NCBI RefSeq assembly: GCF_011421635.1
Contig: NZ_WTLI01000007.1
Location: forward strand, 151,968-215,967
Direction: 5' to 3'
Length of the DNA: 64,000 bases
From: Paenibacillus turpanensis
Lineage (GTDB): Bacteria; Bacillota; Bacilli; Paenibacillales; YIM-B00363
The notes beneath the pieces are model-generated. The model made no database searches and was not told the DNA's origin. It saw only the letters and a program-made list of their open reading frames with translations. Position numbers and translations under genes: made by a program. Positions 1 to 10,194 of the stretch are shown in pieces. The first letter of the stretch is position 1, and each line of letters opens with the position of its first letter.

Positions 1-2
1 CA

Positions 3-3000
3 AACCAACATATCACAAGACAAGAAACCGCGGTAATTATATCAAGAATTTTAGAGTTTACTATGGAGACTACGACAGAGTCGGTGTCATCATCAGATTC
101 AGAATTTGTTCCTTTATGGAGCAAAGTGTCCGTGGCGCAGGTTCTTGCTAAAGGGATTATGAAGAATGATTCTGAAGGGGCTTTTCAACCTGAACGCCCT
201 ATGACTCGAGCTGAATCAGTAGTAGTGCTTAATAATGCTCTTACCTATGCGATGAATACAAAGATATATAACATGGCCGGTGTTTTTGGCGGGACTTCTA
301 CCACGAACTTACAAAAAAATGTTGAAATTCGGTCAGCAGACGTCACTTTAAAGAATGTACACATCATGGGGGACTTGCTGATTTCGAAAGAAGTCGGTGA
401 GGGTAACGTATATTTGGAACAACTTCAAGTAGATGGTACCGTTCGGATTGAAGGCGGTGGATCAAACAGTATCCATATCAAAGATAGTCAAATAGAGCGA
501 GTAATGGTCAATAGGGTAAATCATTCGGTTAGGGTTGTTGCCGAAGGGTCTACGACGATTGAAACGACAGACATTATTTCAAGTAGTACGATTGAGGAAA
601 ACGGTGTTACAGGTCAAGGCTTTCTTGGAGTAAATATATTGCCTCGAGTGGAAGGGGCGAATGCAAGAAATGTTTCATTTGCAGGTGATTTCGATAATAT
701 TAATGTAAACGGAACAATTCATAGACTAGAAATACGCTCTGGAGAAACAAAAAAACTGATGGTTAAAGAAGGGATAGACCAGCCTAATATCATCCTTAAT
801 AAAGATGTAATTGTCCAAGCTTTGGACCTAAGGAGCAAGTCGAACATAACTGGCGATGGTAAGATCGGCAATGTAGTTATAGCCGATGAGGCAAAAGGGT
901 CCATAGTGCCAAGCGCCCAAAGCACTCCTATGTTTGGAGGCGGCGGAGGAGGTGGTGGTGGAGGGGGAGGCAGTCGAGGTACGGTGAATCTGGCTGTGAC
1001 AAGCATTTCGGCCTCTAAAGGAACTATCCAAGTCCTATTTAATCAGAAGTTATCTAACGCCCCTGTTGCTTCGGATTTCATCGTATCGAGAAAAATAAAT
1101 AACGGCGCTTTACAAACAGTTGGCGTGAGCAATATTGTTTTACTTGATAACAATACAACAGTGGAGTTAACAGTTCCTGTTATTGAAAATGGGGATGAAG
1201 ATCAGGTAATTTTGTACTCCCTTACATATAAAAATGGCAACGCCGTACAATCTTCAGCGCAAACAGTTCCTAAAAGAAATATAGAGGTTACAGGCGGTCT
1301 ATATTACCAAGAGTATGATGCGACGACACCATTGCCCATCTATGGTCTACCTGTTTATCTTACGGGAGTCAATGGCACTGTAGGGGAATATAAGGCAGAA
1401 ACAACTTTAGGTGGAAGGTTTCAATTCAGTAATGTAGCTCCCGGAGCCTATGTCATTCAGATTTACCTTGGATTGGAACTATACGAAACGGAAGAGGTTA
1501 CCGTAGAAGCTGGGAAAAATCTAACCATTCCGGACATTGTGATTAGAGAAGAGGCGCCTTTGCCGACGGTATTGAATACGGTCTATGCGGATCTTGGGTA
1601 TTTATCTGGTGGTGTAATGCATTTAGAGGAAGACTTCTCAATCAAAGTAGAGATGCAAAATGGTAGTATTTTAAATACACCACAAAAATTCAATAAGTTC
1701 TTCCATATCGGTTTATACGATCATAATCCGGGGCTTAAGCTTGAGGGTGGAACAATACTATATGTGACCATTTTTACGGATAGCGGATGGAAGAGTGAAC
1801 GTTATGAAGTCCAAATTATGGAACGGCCTAAGACTGCTACTCCTTCTGTAACAAGTGTTGTCTATGATGACAGCAGGTATGTTACAGGTGTTGTAGAGGA
1901 TTGGTCCAATAAAATTACGGTTACAAAAATAGACGGTACTTTGCTAGGCCAGGTTAACAATTTAGGTCGTGATTTTTCAGTCTATTTAGATCCATCTAAA
2001 CCCTTGAGCGTGGGGGATCAAGTTGCTGTATATGCAGAAGCGGAAGGAAAAAGAAGAAGCGAACCAAGATATGTGACCGTTGTAGCCCCAACTGTCGTAA
2101 CTCTATCTCCTAAAGTTGAAAATGTTATTCTTGAGGAATCCTTATATATCTCAGGTAGGGCTGAAAAAAAATCGCGTATTTTTGTGAAACGCAGTGACGG
2201 ATCGTTAATTGGTGAAGGTGAGACTGGATATGTGGATAGCTTCGGGGTGTCACTAGTATCGCCAGCGATTGCCGGAGAAACTTTATATGTTTATGCTAAA
2301 GGTTACGAGAAAATAATAAGTGAGCCATTGAAAATCGTTGTTCAGAAAAAGGAGGTTACTCCTACACCCCAAGTTGTCGGTGAGATTTTTAGTGATTTTA
2401 CGTATTTGGAAGCCGTTACACTTCCCGACTCGAGAATAAAGCTCTACATCAGGGATAGTGGAGGTGCGATCGTCTCGGAAGGATATCCGCTTCCTAGTGG
2501 CCATATTACATTTTACAATTTGGAGCTCTCCCCCAATAGCAAATATTATCTAACTGCCATCGCGCCAAATATGAAGGAAAGTGCTCCGTTTATATTTACT
2601 GCAGTGGAGCCAACGGAAATTACACCAAAGCCAACAGTGACGGGGGCAGTATACGCCGATAAGGATTATACGTTCTTTGGAACCACTGAATCTCTGGCTA
2701 CAGTGTATTTCACCTATGAGGACGGGACCTTTATCTGGAAAACAACTGCAAGTAATCAAGGGGAGTTCTCTTTTAGAATGCCCGACTCAAACCCTATAAA
2801 GCCAGGGACGAAATTTATTTTAAGTGCAGACGCTAGAGGGAAATTAGTAAGCGAACCGCTGCTATTAACGGCAATTGAGCCGACGATCGTGTCAGCCTCT
2901 CCTACTGTAAATAGCTCAGTCTATGGTTATACTAGAACGTTATATGGAACGGCAGCACCAAGTGCGTTGATCGAAGTATTTCATGAGGACGGTCGACAAA

Positions 3001-3437
3001 TCTATACCGGTGTTTATGCCGATCGAAATTCTGGTCAATGGCAGGTATCAATGGTTTATGAGGTCTTACGTGGAGGAGACAAGATTTACATTATTGCAGA
3101 TGAAGCAGGTAAATCGCCTAGTAACCCTACTTATATTACGGTCAAATCAGCTGCGAAATCGGAGATTCCCACAGTAACCGAACAAGTCGTAGCAGGGATG
3201 TCAGTAATAAGGGGCAGCTACTCCGGCCTTTACATAAACAGGAATATACTAACCACCATTTTACTCATTGATGAAAATGGTGATGTGGTTGGATCCGATT
3301 GGGTTAATGATGACGGGTCATTCTCAATTGATGTATCTAGATATGGGAATTCATTAACTAGTGGACAAATTTTAAATATTGTAGCGAAGGAAGGTCAAAA
3401 AGAAGTTAGCGATCCTCTTGTTGTTACGATTAAGTGA
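3..3437 (+). CDS. SLH-domain multi-Ig surface protein, 5' end outside the window
   Basis: The reading frame is open from base 3 with no stop, and the codons before the first ATG (63) encode ITRQETAVIISRIL, a typical end of an SLH motif. There is no ribosome site before that ATG, so the gene starts upstream of the window. A second SLH motif follows (GIMKNDSEGAFQPERPMTRA and onward), so the protein is anchored to wall polysaccharide by its N-terminal side, unlike the other three SLH proteins here. After it come a beta-helix-like region, a run of 12 glycines, an SLH-associated Ig-like domain, a Cna-B/carboxypeptidase-regulatory-like domain near 1290-1550, and about six to seven Ig-like repeats of 80-100 residues that start like TPTVTGAVYADK. 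Codon use is AT-rich compared with genes further right. The role is presumably structural or adhesive; the ligand is unknown. Confidence 0.85.
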   Translation, partial: NQHITRQETAVIISRILEFTMETTTESVSSSDSEFVPLWSKVSVAQVLAKGIMKNDSEGAFQPERPMTRAESVVVLNNALTYAMNTKIYNMAGVFGGTSTTNLQKNVEIRSADVTLKNVHIMGDLLISKEVGEGNVYLEQLQVDGTVRIEGGGSNSIHIKDSQIERVMVNRVNHSVRVVAEGSTTIETTDIISSSTIEENGVTGQGFLGVNILPRVEGANARNVSFAGDFDNINVNGTIHRLEIRSGETKKLMVKEGIDQPNIILNKDVIVQALDLRSKSNITGDGKIGNVVIADEAKGSIVPSAQSTPMFGGGGGGGGGGGGSRGTVNLAVTSISASKGTIQVLFNQKLSNAPVASDFIVSRKINNGALQTVGVSNIVLLDNNTTVELTVPVIENGDEDQVILYSLTYKNGNAVQSSAQTVPKRNIEVTGGLYYQEYDATTPLPIYGLPVYLTGVNGTVGEYKAETTLGGRFQFSNVAPGAYVIQIYLGLELYETEEVTVEAGKNLTIPDIVIREEAPLPTVLNTVYADLGYLSGGVMHLEEDFSIKVEMQNGSILNTPQKFNKFFHIGLYDHNPGLKLEGGTILYVTIFTDSGWKSERYEVQIMERPKTATPSVTSVVYDDSRYVTGVVEDWSNKITVTKIDGTLLGQVNNLGRDFSVYLDPSKPLSVGDQVAVYAEAEGKRRSEPRYVTVVAPTVVTLSPKVENVILEESLYISGRAEKKSRIFVKRSDGSLIGEGETGYVDSFGVSLVSPAIAGETLYVYAKGYEKIISEPLKIVVQKKEVTPTPQVVGEIFSDFTYLEAVTLPDSRIKLYIRDSGGAIVSEGYPLPSGHITFYNLELSPNSKYYLTAIAPNMKESAPFIFTAVEPTEITPKPTVTGAVYADKDYTFFGTTESLATVYFTYEDGTFIWKTTASNQGEFSFRMPDSNPIKPGTKFILSADARGKLVSEPLLLTAIEPTIVSASPTVNSSVYGYTRTLYGTAAPSALIEVFHEDGRQIYTGVYADRNSGQWQVSMVYEVLRGGDKIYIIADEAGKSPSNPTYITVKSAAKSEIPTVTEQVVAGMSVIRGSYSGLYINRNILTTILLIDENGDVVGSDWVNDDGSFSIDVSRYGNSLTSGQILNIVAKEGQKEVSDPLVVTIK
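936..971 (+). repeat. Polyglycine tract of 12 codons in the SLH gene
   Basis: Twelve successive GGN codons encode an uninterrupted glycine run between the beta-helix-like region and the Ig-like repeats. The codons are mixed (GGA, GGC, GGT, GGG), so this is not a pure microsatellite. It probably acts as a flexible hinge. Length change in multiples of three would keep the frame. Confidence 0.9.
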
Positions 3438-3659
3438 TGGTTTGAAAGCTGACTAGATGACGGCTGACCCCGTTGATAAATGATCAATATATAATGTAAA
3501 AGAAAGCCATTCTTTTTGTAATTGGTTGGGTCTTACCTCCACTTACTAAGGTCTGGCTTCTTTCTTTGTTATTATACAAGAAAACTTTTTCATCAAAATT
3601 ATATATTCTTTTACCTGTTTTAAATATATTAATCTAGCATAGAGAGAAAATAGGTTTAA

Positions 3660-4154
3660 CTGGAAGTTGACTCTAATTGCAATGTTACAGGGCTAACCAT
3701 TTCGGAGGTGTTCAATCAAGCTAGTTGTTCCCGTTTTAATTTTACGAATGTTTGGTACATGATTGATGGCTCGACCTGGCCTTTTCGAAGGTTCGAGTAT
3801 TCAACTACGATGGGGAATACATCAATTGCAGCTGATGTCTATGAACATATCACCAACTATTGGTTAGCAGAGAATTTGGACTTCGGTACGATTTTTACAG
3901 ATGCAAGTCGCTCCGATATGTGGGCCACGATTGCGGACTTGGGGGTCAGGTGTTTAATACGCTTCCTACTAAAAAAAGGTGATTTTTGTCACACTCCTAT
4001 ATCTTTTTCATCATTTTTAACTAATTTTAAACTACGTCTGATAGAATGGGTTAGGTATTTGGAGCTATATGGAAAATCTTACACCGCAATCAATTATTTT
4101 ATACAGCAGAGAGAAATCGCAGGGGCGGTAAATTTCAACATGGGAGTGGGATGA
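3660..4154 (+). pseudogene. Probable relic of a GLUG-type surface protein
   Basis: The 3438-4150 stretch has no convincing intact gene. One frame is open from 3660 to the TGA at 4152-4154, and its first part (VFNQASCSRFNFTNVWYMID then GSTWPF) resembles the tail found after GLUG repeats in surface adhesins, of the form FxxWDFxxVWxIDEGxSYPxL. There is no signal peptide, no GLUG repeat before it, and a possible GTG start at 3708 has only a partial ribosome site. The rest of the frame is AT-rich and matches nothing I know. I read it as a decayed 3' fragment. The region just after the upstream gene (about 3497-3575) has an imperfect inverted repeat (AAAGAAAGCCA with TGGCTTCTTTCTTT), possibly a weak terminator. 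Confidence 0.3.
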
Positions 4155-7100
4155 TGAAACGATTTAGAGCAGAACGAGCAGAGCAAGGCTCAAGCGTGAA
4201 ATCGAAATGGCAAAGTGGAGCAGAATGGGTCAAAGGAACGGCTCATCCTATGAAAAAGGTAGTTACTACGGCAGTCCGCGTCCAACTTATGCTCGTCATG
4301 ATTTGCTGTGCGCTTATTTTTCTAGGAATGCCGGGCACTGCAACTGTGCAGGCGGCAGCACCGACGACCTTGTATTTTACGACCGGTGAAAATGGTTCGA
4401 ATTATAATGGGAGGATACAAAGGTTGGAGCTATCGGAAGGGGCGACTCCGGTCCAAATCGGCTCTACCCCAATGGGGTACAATTACCCGACGGCCATTGC
4501 GCTTGACCCTGCCGGGGGGTATTTCTACTATGCGGATAGAAGTATGGCTATTTATAAAGTGAAATTGGATGGGACGGGGTCTACCGTTATTTATCAAAAC
4601 GACCGCTTCGTGAAGAAGTTAGTTTATGACGGGACGGGCGGAAATTTGTATTTTACAGATTCGGTCGTGAACTCAGGTTCACCGATCATGGAATCCAGGG
4701 TTCGAAAAATGAAGCTTACAAGCAGTCCGGTAGAAGTAACAACCTTGTATGAGAAGCCTGGTGTATATCTCACCCTAAACGGACTGGCGCTGGATCCAAG
4801 TACAGGCCATATTTATTTTAACTACGATGCGATGTATGAAGGTGTAAAGAATATTTACCGTTACTCAGACATGAGTTCTCCTTTTGTAGCGAATGTTGGT
4901 GACGTATTTACTGATTTGGCGATCGATAAAGTGAATGGAAAGCTTTATTATACGGTCGATAACCAAGTCTGGGCAGCAAATCTATCGGATGGAACTGTGG
5001 GGCCGAAGTCACTTTACACTCATAGTACTCCTGAATGGATGACAGATGTTGCTTACGATTCGAAGGTGAATAAGGTGTACTTCTCTGTTTCGAATTCATC
5101 GAATGGAAGTCAGGTTTACCGGATGAACCCGGACGGTACGGCCGTGAAAATGGTGCATAAAACGGCGGAATACATAAATAGCATTGCTATTATGGAGACC
5201 CCGCCTACCTATACGGTTTCACCAATCGTCGACCAAACGATGTCGGAGTTGGTCTTTGGTTATACGTCGGGCACGCAGGAGGCCAAGAGCGTAACCATTA
5301 CGCGGACAGGAACGGGTGTTTTGAATAATGTTTCAGCGTCTTTGAGCGGAACGAACGCCAGTGCTTTTGAGCTTGTGCAACCGGGGAGCCGGACGCTAGA
5401 CGATGCTGTGAATACCACGTCATTCATGGTTAGGGCGAAGGATGGGTTGGCGGTAGGTACCTATACGGCGACGGTCACCGTGAGGGCCGATAACATGGTG
5501 AATGAGGTCTTTACAGTAACACAGAAGGTTAGTCATTCCTACACGATTGCACCGTTAGCGAATCAGACGCTAGTCGAGCTCGCAGCCGGATATACGGCGG
5601 GTGGGCAGGAGAGTAAGAGCGTAACGCTGACGCGAACCGGCACAGGCGTGTTGAACAACGTTACAGCGGTGCTTAGCGGGGCAGGTGCGAGCGCTTTCGA
5701 GCTGACGCAGCCAGCGGTGCGAACGCTCGATGATACGACGCCGAGCACGAGCTTTACGGTGAAGGCGAAGGATGGCTTGGCAGCCGGAACCTACACGGCA
5801 AACGTGACCGTGAAGGCGGCAAACATGGCGGATGTCGTGTTTCAAGTGACGCAGGTGGTGCACTCGTATACGATGGCGCCGCTTGCGGATGTTGGGCTTG
5901 CGGAGCTGGCAGCCGGGTATGGTGCAGGCACGCAGGAGACGAAGACGGTGACGCTGACGCGAACAGGGACTGGCGTGCTGAACAATGTGACGGTGGTGCT
6001 TGGCGGAGCGGATGCAGCTGTATTTGAGCTGACGCAGCCAGCGGTGCGAACGCTCGATGGTACGACGCCGAGCACGAGCTTTACGGTGAAGGCGAAGGAT
6101 GGCTTGGCAGCCGGAACCTACACGGCAAACGTGACCGTGAAGGCGGCAAACATGGCGGATGTCGTGTTTCAAGTGACGCAGGTGGTGCACTCGTATACGA
6201 TGGCGCCGCTTGCGGATGTTGGGCTTGCGGAGCTGGCAGCCGGGTATGGTGCAGGCACGCAGGAGACGAAGACGGTGACGCTGACGCGAACAGGGACTGG
6301 CGTGCTGAACAATGTGACGGTGGTGCTTGGCGGAGCGGATGCAGCTGTATTTGAGCTGACGCAGCCAGCGGTGCGAACGCTCGATGGTACGACGCCGAGC
6401 ACGAGCTTTACGGTGAAGGCGAAGGATGGTTTAGCGGCCGGAACCTACACGGCAAACGTGACGGTGAAGGCGACAAACATGGCTGACGTCGTGTTTCAGG
6501 TGACGCAGGTGGTGCATTCGTATACGATGGCGCCGCTTGCGGATGTGGGGCTTGCGGAGCTTGCGGCCGGGTATGGCGCAGGCACGCAGGAAGCGAAGAG
6601 CGTGACGCTGACGCGAACAGGGACTGGCGTACTGAACAATGTGACGGCGGTGCTTGGCGGTGCGGATGCAGCTGCATTTGAACTGACACCGCCGGGGGCA
6701 CTGACGCTGGATGGTACGACGCCGAGCGCGAGCCTAACGGTGAAGGCGAAGGATGGTTTGGCGGCCGGAACCTACACGGCTGACGTGACCGTGAAGGCGG
6801 CGAACATGGCCGACGTCGTGTTTGCAGTGACGCAGGTGGTGCACTCGTACACGATTACGCCGCTTACTGATATAAAGTTTGTGGAGCTGGAAGCAGGTTA
6901 CGGTGTGGGCACGCAGGAAACAAAGACGGTGACGATCACACGGACCGGCACAGGCCTGTTGAACGAAGTGTCGGCGAGTCTTAGCGGGGTGAAAGCTGAT
7001 GTGTTTGAACTGACACAACCGGCAGAAATGTTGAACGCAGCAGAGCCAAGCACAACCTTTACGGTGAAGGCGAAGGACGGACTGGAGTCAGGCACGTATT

Positions 7101-9703
7101 CCGCTGCCGTAACGGTGAAGGCAGCAAATATGACAGACGTCGTATTCCAAGTGACACAGGCGGTATACGCATCGACGAACGCCGACCTGAGCAGCTTGAA
7201 CCTTTCGGCAATTGCGCTCACACCTGCATTTAATCGGCACGTAACAAGCTATACAGCAAGTGTCCCCTATGAGACGGACAATACGACAGTTACAGCCGTG
7301 ACGTATTACAAAAAAGCGGAACATACTCTTTTGTACAGAGGAGAAAAGGGATCGGGCTCGGTTTCACTGCAGGTAGGAGAGAACCGGATTCAAATAGAGG
7401 TGACGGCGGAAGATGGTCTAGCCAAGAAAATGTATACGGTTGATGTTTCAAGAGCGCCATCTTCCAATGCGGCAATAGGCTCGTTATTTTTGGAAGGAAT
7501 TCAGCTGAATGAGAGCGTCAGCGCGAGTGTTTATCAGTACAGCGCAACTGTATCGAACGCGGTATACAGCACTGCCCTGCATGTTTCCCCCGTGCATTTT
7601 GACGCGACTGTTAGTGCAGTGAAGCTCAATGGGGAAGCAGTAAATAATCCGATTCCACTCCTTGTAGGCTCGAATGTTATCGACATTGAGATTACGGCTC
7701 AGGATGGTACAACGACGAGTAAGTACACGGTTACGGTCACTCGGGAGGCCTCGGGCAACGCACAGCTGAACCGTTTGGATGTGAGTCTTGGTATAATATA
7801 TCCGGCCTTTGATCCGAATCAGTATTCCTATTCGATGGAGCTTCCTTATGAGGCGGCTGAAGCATCAGTGACCGCTGCGACTTATCATCAGAACGCTCGT
7901 TTAAAGGTGAATGGCGAGCTTTATCCGAGCGGCGCTCCTGTGTTGATCCCTGTATCGGTGGGGAAGAACATTGTAAATCTACTGGTCGAAGCAGAGAATG
8001 GGGTGGACTCCGCCAACTATACCCTTACCATTCAACGAGCGGCGAGCAGCAATGCTGGTTTGAGCGGACTTGCGTTAACGTTTGGATCGCTTACTCCGGC
8101 ATTCTCCGCCGACCAGACAGACTATCAAGCGGAAGTGTCTTATGAGGTATCGGAAATCGCCGTGGCCGCAACTGCTGAGCACGCGACTGCAGTAGTAAGG
8201 GTTAACGGGAAGCGGGTGGAAAGTGGAAATCCTTCGGCCGCCATTGCACTTTCTGAGGGTAAAAATATCATTTCCATTGAGGTCACGGCACAGGATGGGC
8301 TAACGAAACGAACCTACACTATTGCTGTCGTTAGACAAGACCCGCCTTCAGATGATGAGTCTGCAGACAGTGGGAATTCCTCGGCCGACGGTCAATCGTC
8401 CGCCGGAGGTCCGCAAACCGGGGCAAGTGCAACGAATGGACCTGTGACCCCGATGGGCTTGTATGTAAACGGCACGTATGTTGACGGACTGGCAAAAGTA
8501 AGCACGTCGGTCAAAGGCGGAAAATCGCAAGCTTATGTCACTTTCGATGAAGGTTTATTGGCCAAACAGCTTAACGACATGGATCAACATGCAACTTTAC
8601 TCGTCACGGTTGAGCAGGCTGCGGATGAGGTTTCTGTCGGGTTAACAGGTCAAGCGGTTAAGGCGCTGGAAAATAAATTTGCTGTACTAGATATCCGAAC
8701 GCCGAACGGCAATTATCGTTTGCCGGCGGCAGAAGTACTGATTGGTCAAATTTCGGAGCGTTTTGATCAGTCTATGCTTGAAGCGATTACCGTACAGGTT
8801 GTTGTCGCACAAAGTGGACGTGAAGAAGCCGGGCGAATGGATCGTGCGGCTGAAGAGCGGGGCTTTGTTGTGGCAGCGGGTCCCATTGATTTTACCGTGA
8901 CGGCATCACATAACGGGGATTCCATAATGGTTGAAAGGTTCAGTACTTACATCCAGCGGGAAATTCCTCTTTCTTCAGAGGCAGACCCCGATAAAATCAC
9001 CACTGCCGTTGTTCTGGAGGAAAATGGGGGAATTCGCCATGTCCCGACTTACATTACAACGCGTGCTGGAAAGAAGGTCGCCGTCATCAACAGCATGACG
9101 AACAGCACCTATGCATTAGTTTGGAACCCGGTTCAATTCACCGATATGAACAACCATTGGGGGGAGACGGCGGTCAATGACCTTGCCTCAAGGATGATCT
9201 TAAACGGTGTGGACCGTGACCATTTCCAGCCGAATGCTGCAATAACACGTGCAGAATTTGCGGCGGTCATTGTAAGAGCGCTCGGGCTTCCTAATACTCA
9301 GGAGACGGCTTATCATGACGTAACCTTGAATGACTGGTATGCCGGACCTGTAGCAGCGGCGAAGGAGTATGGCATCATCAACGGATACGAAGATGGCACC
9401 TTCCGTCCTACACAATCAATTACCCGGCAAGAGGCAATGGCGATCATGGCTCGGGTGACAATATTGGTGGATCAGGAAAGAGCCAATACAGCCGAGGTAG
9501 ACTCGGATAAGCTGTTGTCTACGTACACGGACGCTGCACAGATCGCCGATTGGGCGAAGGCAGGAGTTCTCTCTGCGATCCATTACGAACTGGCTGGCGG
9601 AGCCGACGGACAGCTGCGTCCTGCGGCGGAGATTACGAGGGTCGAGACAGCGGCTATGATTCAGCGGCTGCTTCGTAAAGCTGAGCTTATCGACGGCAAA
9701 TAG
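4154..9703 (+). CDS. Giant SLH surface protein with beta-propeller and tandem repeats
   Basis: This encodes about 1,849 residues. The start at 4154 has GGGAG seven bases upstream; the ATG at 4151 is too close to it. A long charged N-terminus leads into a signal peptide (LMLVMICCALIFLGM to VQAA). Then follow a YWTD/SMP-30-like beta-propeller (about residues 60-350), six tandem domains of about 109 residues (5209-7164) that open with YTMAPLADVGLAEL-like text, four cadherin-like beta-sandwich repeats (7165-8335, each opening with SNAxLSxLxLS), a low-complexity Ser/Gly linker, a domain of about 200 residues and three C-terminal SLH motifs (about 9130-9690). SLH motifs bind pyruvylated wall polymer, so the protein should sit outside the cell wall. 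It ends at a strong terminator. Function beyond surface display is unknown. Confidence 0.92.
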   Translation: MKRFRAERAEQGSSVKSKWQSGAEWVKGTAHPMKKVVTTAVRVQLMLVMICCALIFLGMPGTATVQAAAPTTLYFTTGENGSNYNGRIQRLELSEGATPVQIGSTPMGYNYPTAIALDPAGGYFYYADRSMAIYKVKLDGTGSTVIYQNDRFVKKLVYDGTGGNLYFTDSVVNSGSPIMESRVRKMKLTSSPVEVTTLYEKPGVYLTLNGLALDPSTGHIYFNYDAMYEGVKNIYRYSDMSSPFVANVGDVFTDLAIDKVNGKLYYTVDNQVWAANLSDGTVGPKSLYTHSTPEWMTDVAYDSKVNKVYFSVSNSSNGSQVYRMNPDGTAVKMVHKTAEYINSIAIMETPPTYTVSPIVDQTMSELVFGYTSGTQEAKSVTITRTGTGVLNNVSASLSGTNASAFELVQPGSRTLDDAVNTTSFMVRAKDGLAVGTYTATVTVRADNMVNEVFTVTQKVSHSYTIAPLANQTLVELAAGYTAGGQESKSVTLTRTGTGVLNNVTAVLSGAGASAFELTQPAVRTLDDTTPSTSFTVKAKDGLAAGTYTANVTVKAANMADVVFQVTQVVHSYTMAPLADVGLAELAAGYGAGTQETKTVTLTRTGTGVLNNVTVVLGGADAAVFELTQPAVRTLDGTTPSTSFTVKAKDGLAAGTYTANVTVKAANMADVVFQVTQVVHSYTMAPLADVGLAELAAGYGAGTQETKTVTLTRTGTGVLNNVTVVLGGADAAVFELTQPAVRTLDGTTPSTSFTVKAKDGLAAGTYTANVTVKATNMADVVFQVTQVVHSYTMAPLADVGLAELAAGYGAGTQEAKSVTLTRTGTGVLNNVTAVLGGADAAAFELTPPGALTLDGTTPSASLTVKAKDGLAAGTYTADVTVKAANMADVVFAVTQVVHSYTITPLTDIKFVELEAGYGVGTQETKTVTITRTGTGLLNEVSASLSGVKADVFELTQPAEMLNAAEPSTTFTVKAKDGLESGTYSAAVTVKAANMTDVVFQVTQAVYASTNADLSSLNLSAIALTPAFNRHVTSYTASVPYETDNTTVTAVTYYKKAEHTLLYRGEKGSGSVSLQVGENRIQIEVTAEDGLAKKMYTVDVSRAPSSNAAIGSLFLEGIQLNESVSASVYQYSATVSNAVYSTALHVSPVHFDATVSAVKLNGEAVNNPIPLLVGSNVIDIEITAQDGTTTSKYTVTVTREASGNAQLNRLDVSLGIIYPAFDPNQYSYSMELPYEAAEASVTAATYHQNARLKVNGELYPSGAPVLIPVSVGKNIVNLLVEAENGVDSANYTLTIQRAASSNAGLSGLALTFGSLTPAFSADQTDYQAEVSYEVSEIAVAATAEHATAVVRVNGKRVESGNPSAAIALSEGKNIISIEVTAQDGLTKRTYTIAVVRQDPPSDDESADSGNSSADGQSSAGGPQTGASATNGPVTPMGLYVNGTYVDGLAKVSTSVKGGKSQAYVTFDEGLLAKQLNDMDQHATLLVTVEQAADEVSVGLTGQAVKALENKFAVLDIRTPNGNYRLPAAEVLIGQISERFDQSMLEAITVQVVVAQSGREEAGRMDRAAEERGFVVAAGPIDFTVTASHNGDSIMVERFSTYIQREIPLSSEADPDKITTAVVLEENGGIRHVPTYITTRAGKKVAVINSMTNSTYALVWNPVQFTDMNNHWGETAVNDLASRMILNGVDRDHFQPNAAITRAEFAAVIVRALGLPNTQETAYHDVTLNDWYAGPVAAAKEYGIINGYEDGTFRPTQSITRQEAMAIMARVTILVDQERANTAEVDSDKLLSTYTDAAQIADWAKAGVLSAIHYELAGGADGQLRPAAEITRVETAAMIQRLLRKAELIDGK
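5209..7164 (+). repeat. Six tandem protein-coding repeats of about 327 bp
   Basis: Six units of about 109 codons encode a choice-of-anchor/Ig-like domain. Units three and four are nearly the same: by eye 5734-6102 and 6061-6429 match over about 369 bp at an offset of 327. The outer units have diverged clearly. This pattern points to recent duplication or gene conversion in the centre of the array. Confidence 0.88.
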
Positions 9704-9721
9704 GTTTATCGGCTTGAGGAC

Positions 9722-9768
9722 AAAAAAAGAGCTTTGTCACTGTAACCGGTGATAAAGCTCTTTTTTTG
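9722..9768. terminator. Bidirectional rho-independent terminator
   Basis: AAAAAAAGAGCTTT pairs with AAAGCTCTTTTTTT around an inner stem with GTCAC and GGTGAT. The A-run on one side and T-run on the other let it stop both the SLH gene on the plus strand and the CotD-like gene on the minus strand. Confidence 0.9.
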
Positions 9769-9797
9769 CCTATAAAAAGGGTGGCGAGGCTGTATCT

Positions 9798-10028
9798 TTA
9801 TTTTTTCATCCGCTTGCGGCTTTTCTTATGGCTGCAAACCGCTGCAGCTGCTTCGTCGGTTACGTTGTAGGCGACAGTATGGTAAGGAACGGGAACGCAG
9901 TGATGACGGCGAACGATTTGAACTGGGTGGACAATTTGCACAGGCTGAGGATAAAAATAGTCTTCGTAAACGACCTTTGTCGGAGCTGTAACGGGAGATA
10001 CGGGAGGACAAACAGGATGGTATGCCAT
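9798..10028 (-). CDS. CotD-family spore coat-like protein
   Basis: This is a 76-residue protein. The N-terminal part has CPPVSP, then VVYEDYFYPQPVQIVHPVQI and RRHHCVPVPYHTVAYNVTDE, the His/Pro/Tyr-rich pattern of CotD inner-coat proteins of Bacillales (typical length 75-110). The C-terminus is basic (HKKSRKRMKK). The start has AGGAG about ten bases upstream; another ATG closer to it is out of frame. It stands alone, convergent with the large SLH gene. Mother-cell (sigma-K type) expression during sporulation would be expected from the family, but I do not see a clear promoter. The family call rests on composition and the YFxPQ...HPxxI...HHCVPxxH pattern. Confidence 0.75.
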   Translation of the reverse strand: MAYHPVCPPVSPVTAPTKVVYEDYFYPQPVQIVHPVQIVRRHHCVPVPYHTVAYNVTDEAAAAVCSHKKSRKRMKK

Positions 10029-10138
10029 TTCATTTTCACTCCTTTTTACATGATGCTCTATCTTATGTATGACCAGGGTAGACGGAATGGATGTTTGGCT
10101 CCGGTTAGAGGCCTAATATCAGGCTGTATTGTGGAGTA

Positions 10139-10181
10139 ATAAAAAAAGCGACCCCTCCCCACGAGCATGGGAAGAAGTCGC
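10139..10181 (-). terminator. Terminator of the asparaginase gene
   Basis: Read on the minus strand, GCGAC and a CCCATG segment pair with GTGGG and GGTCGC, followed by seven T. It lies just after the asparaginase stop codon. Confidence 0.85.
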
Positions 10182-10194
10182 CGTTCCATTCATT

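Noticed and set aside
63..65. ATG at 63 as the start of the first SLH gene
   Set aside because: The frame is open to the window edge and the codons before it encode an SLH motif; no ribosome site precedes it.
5570..6190. Minus-strand frames in the 327-bp repeat array
   Set aside because: Repeat shadows with His/Arg-rich text and no start signal.
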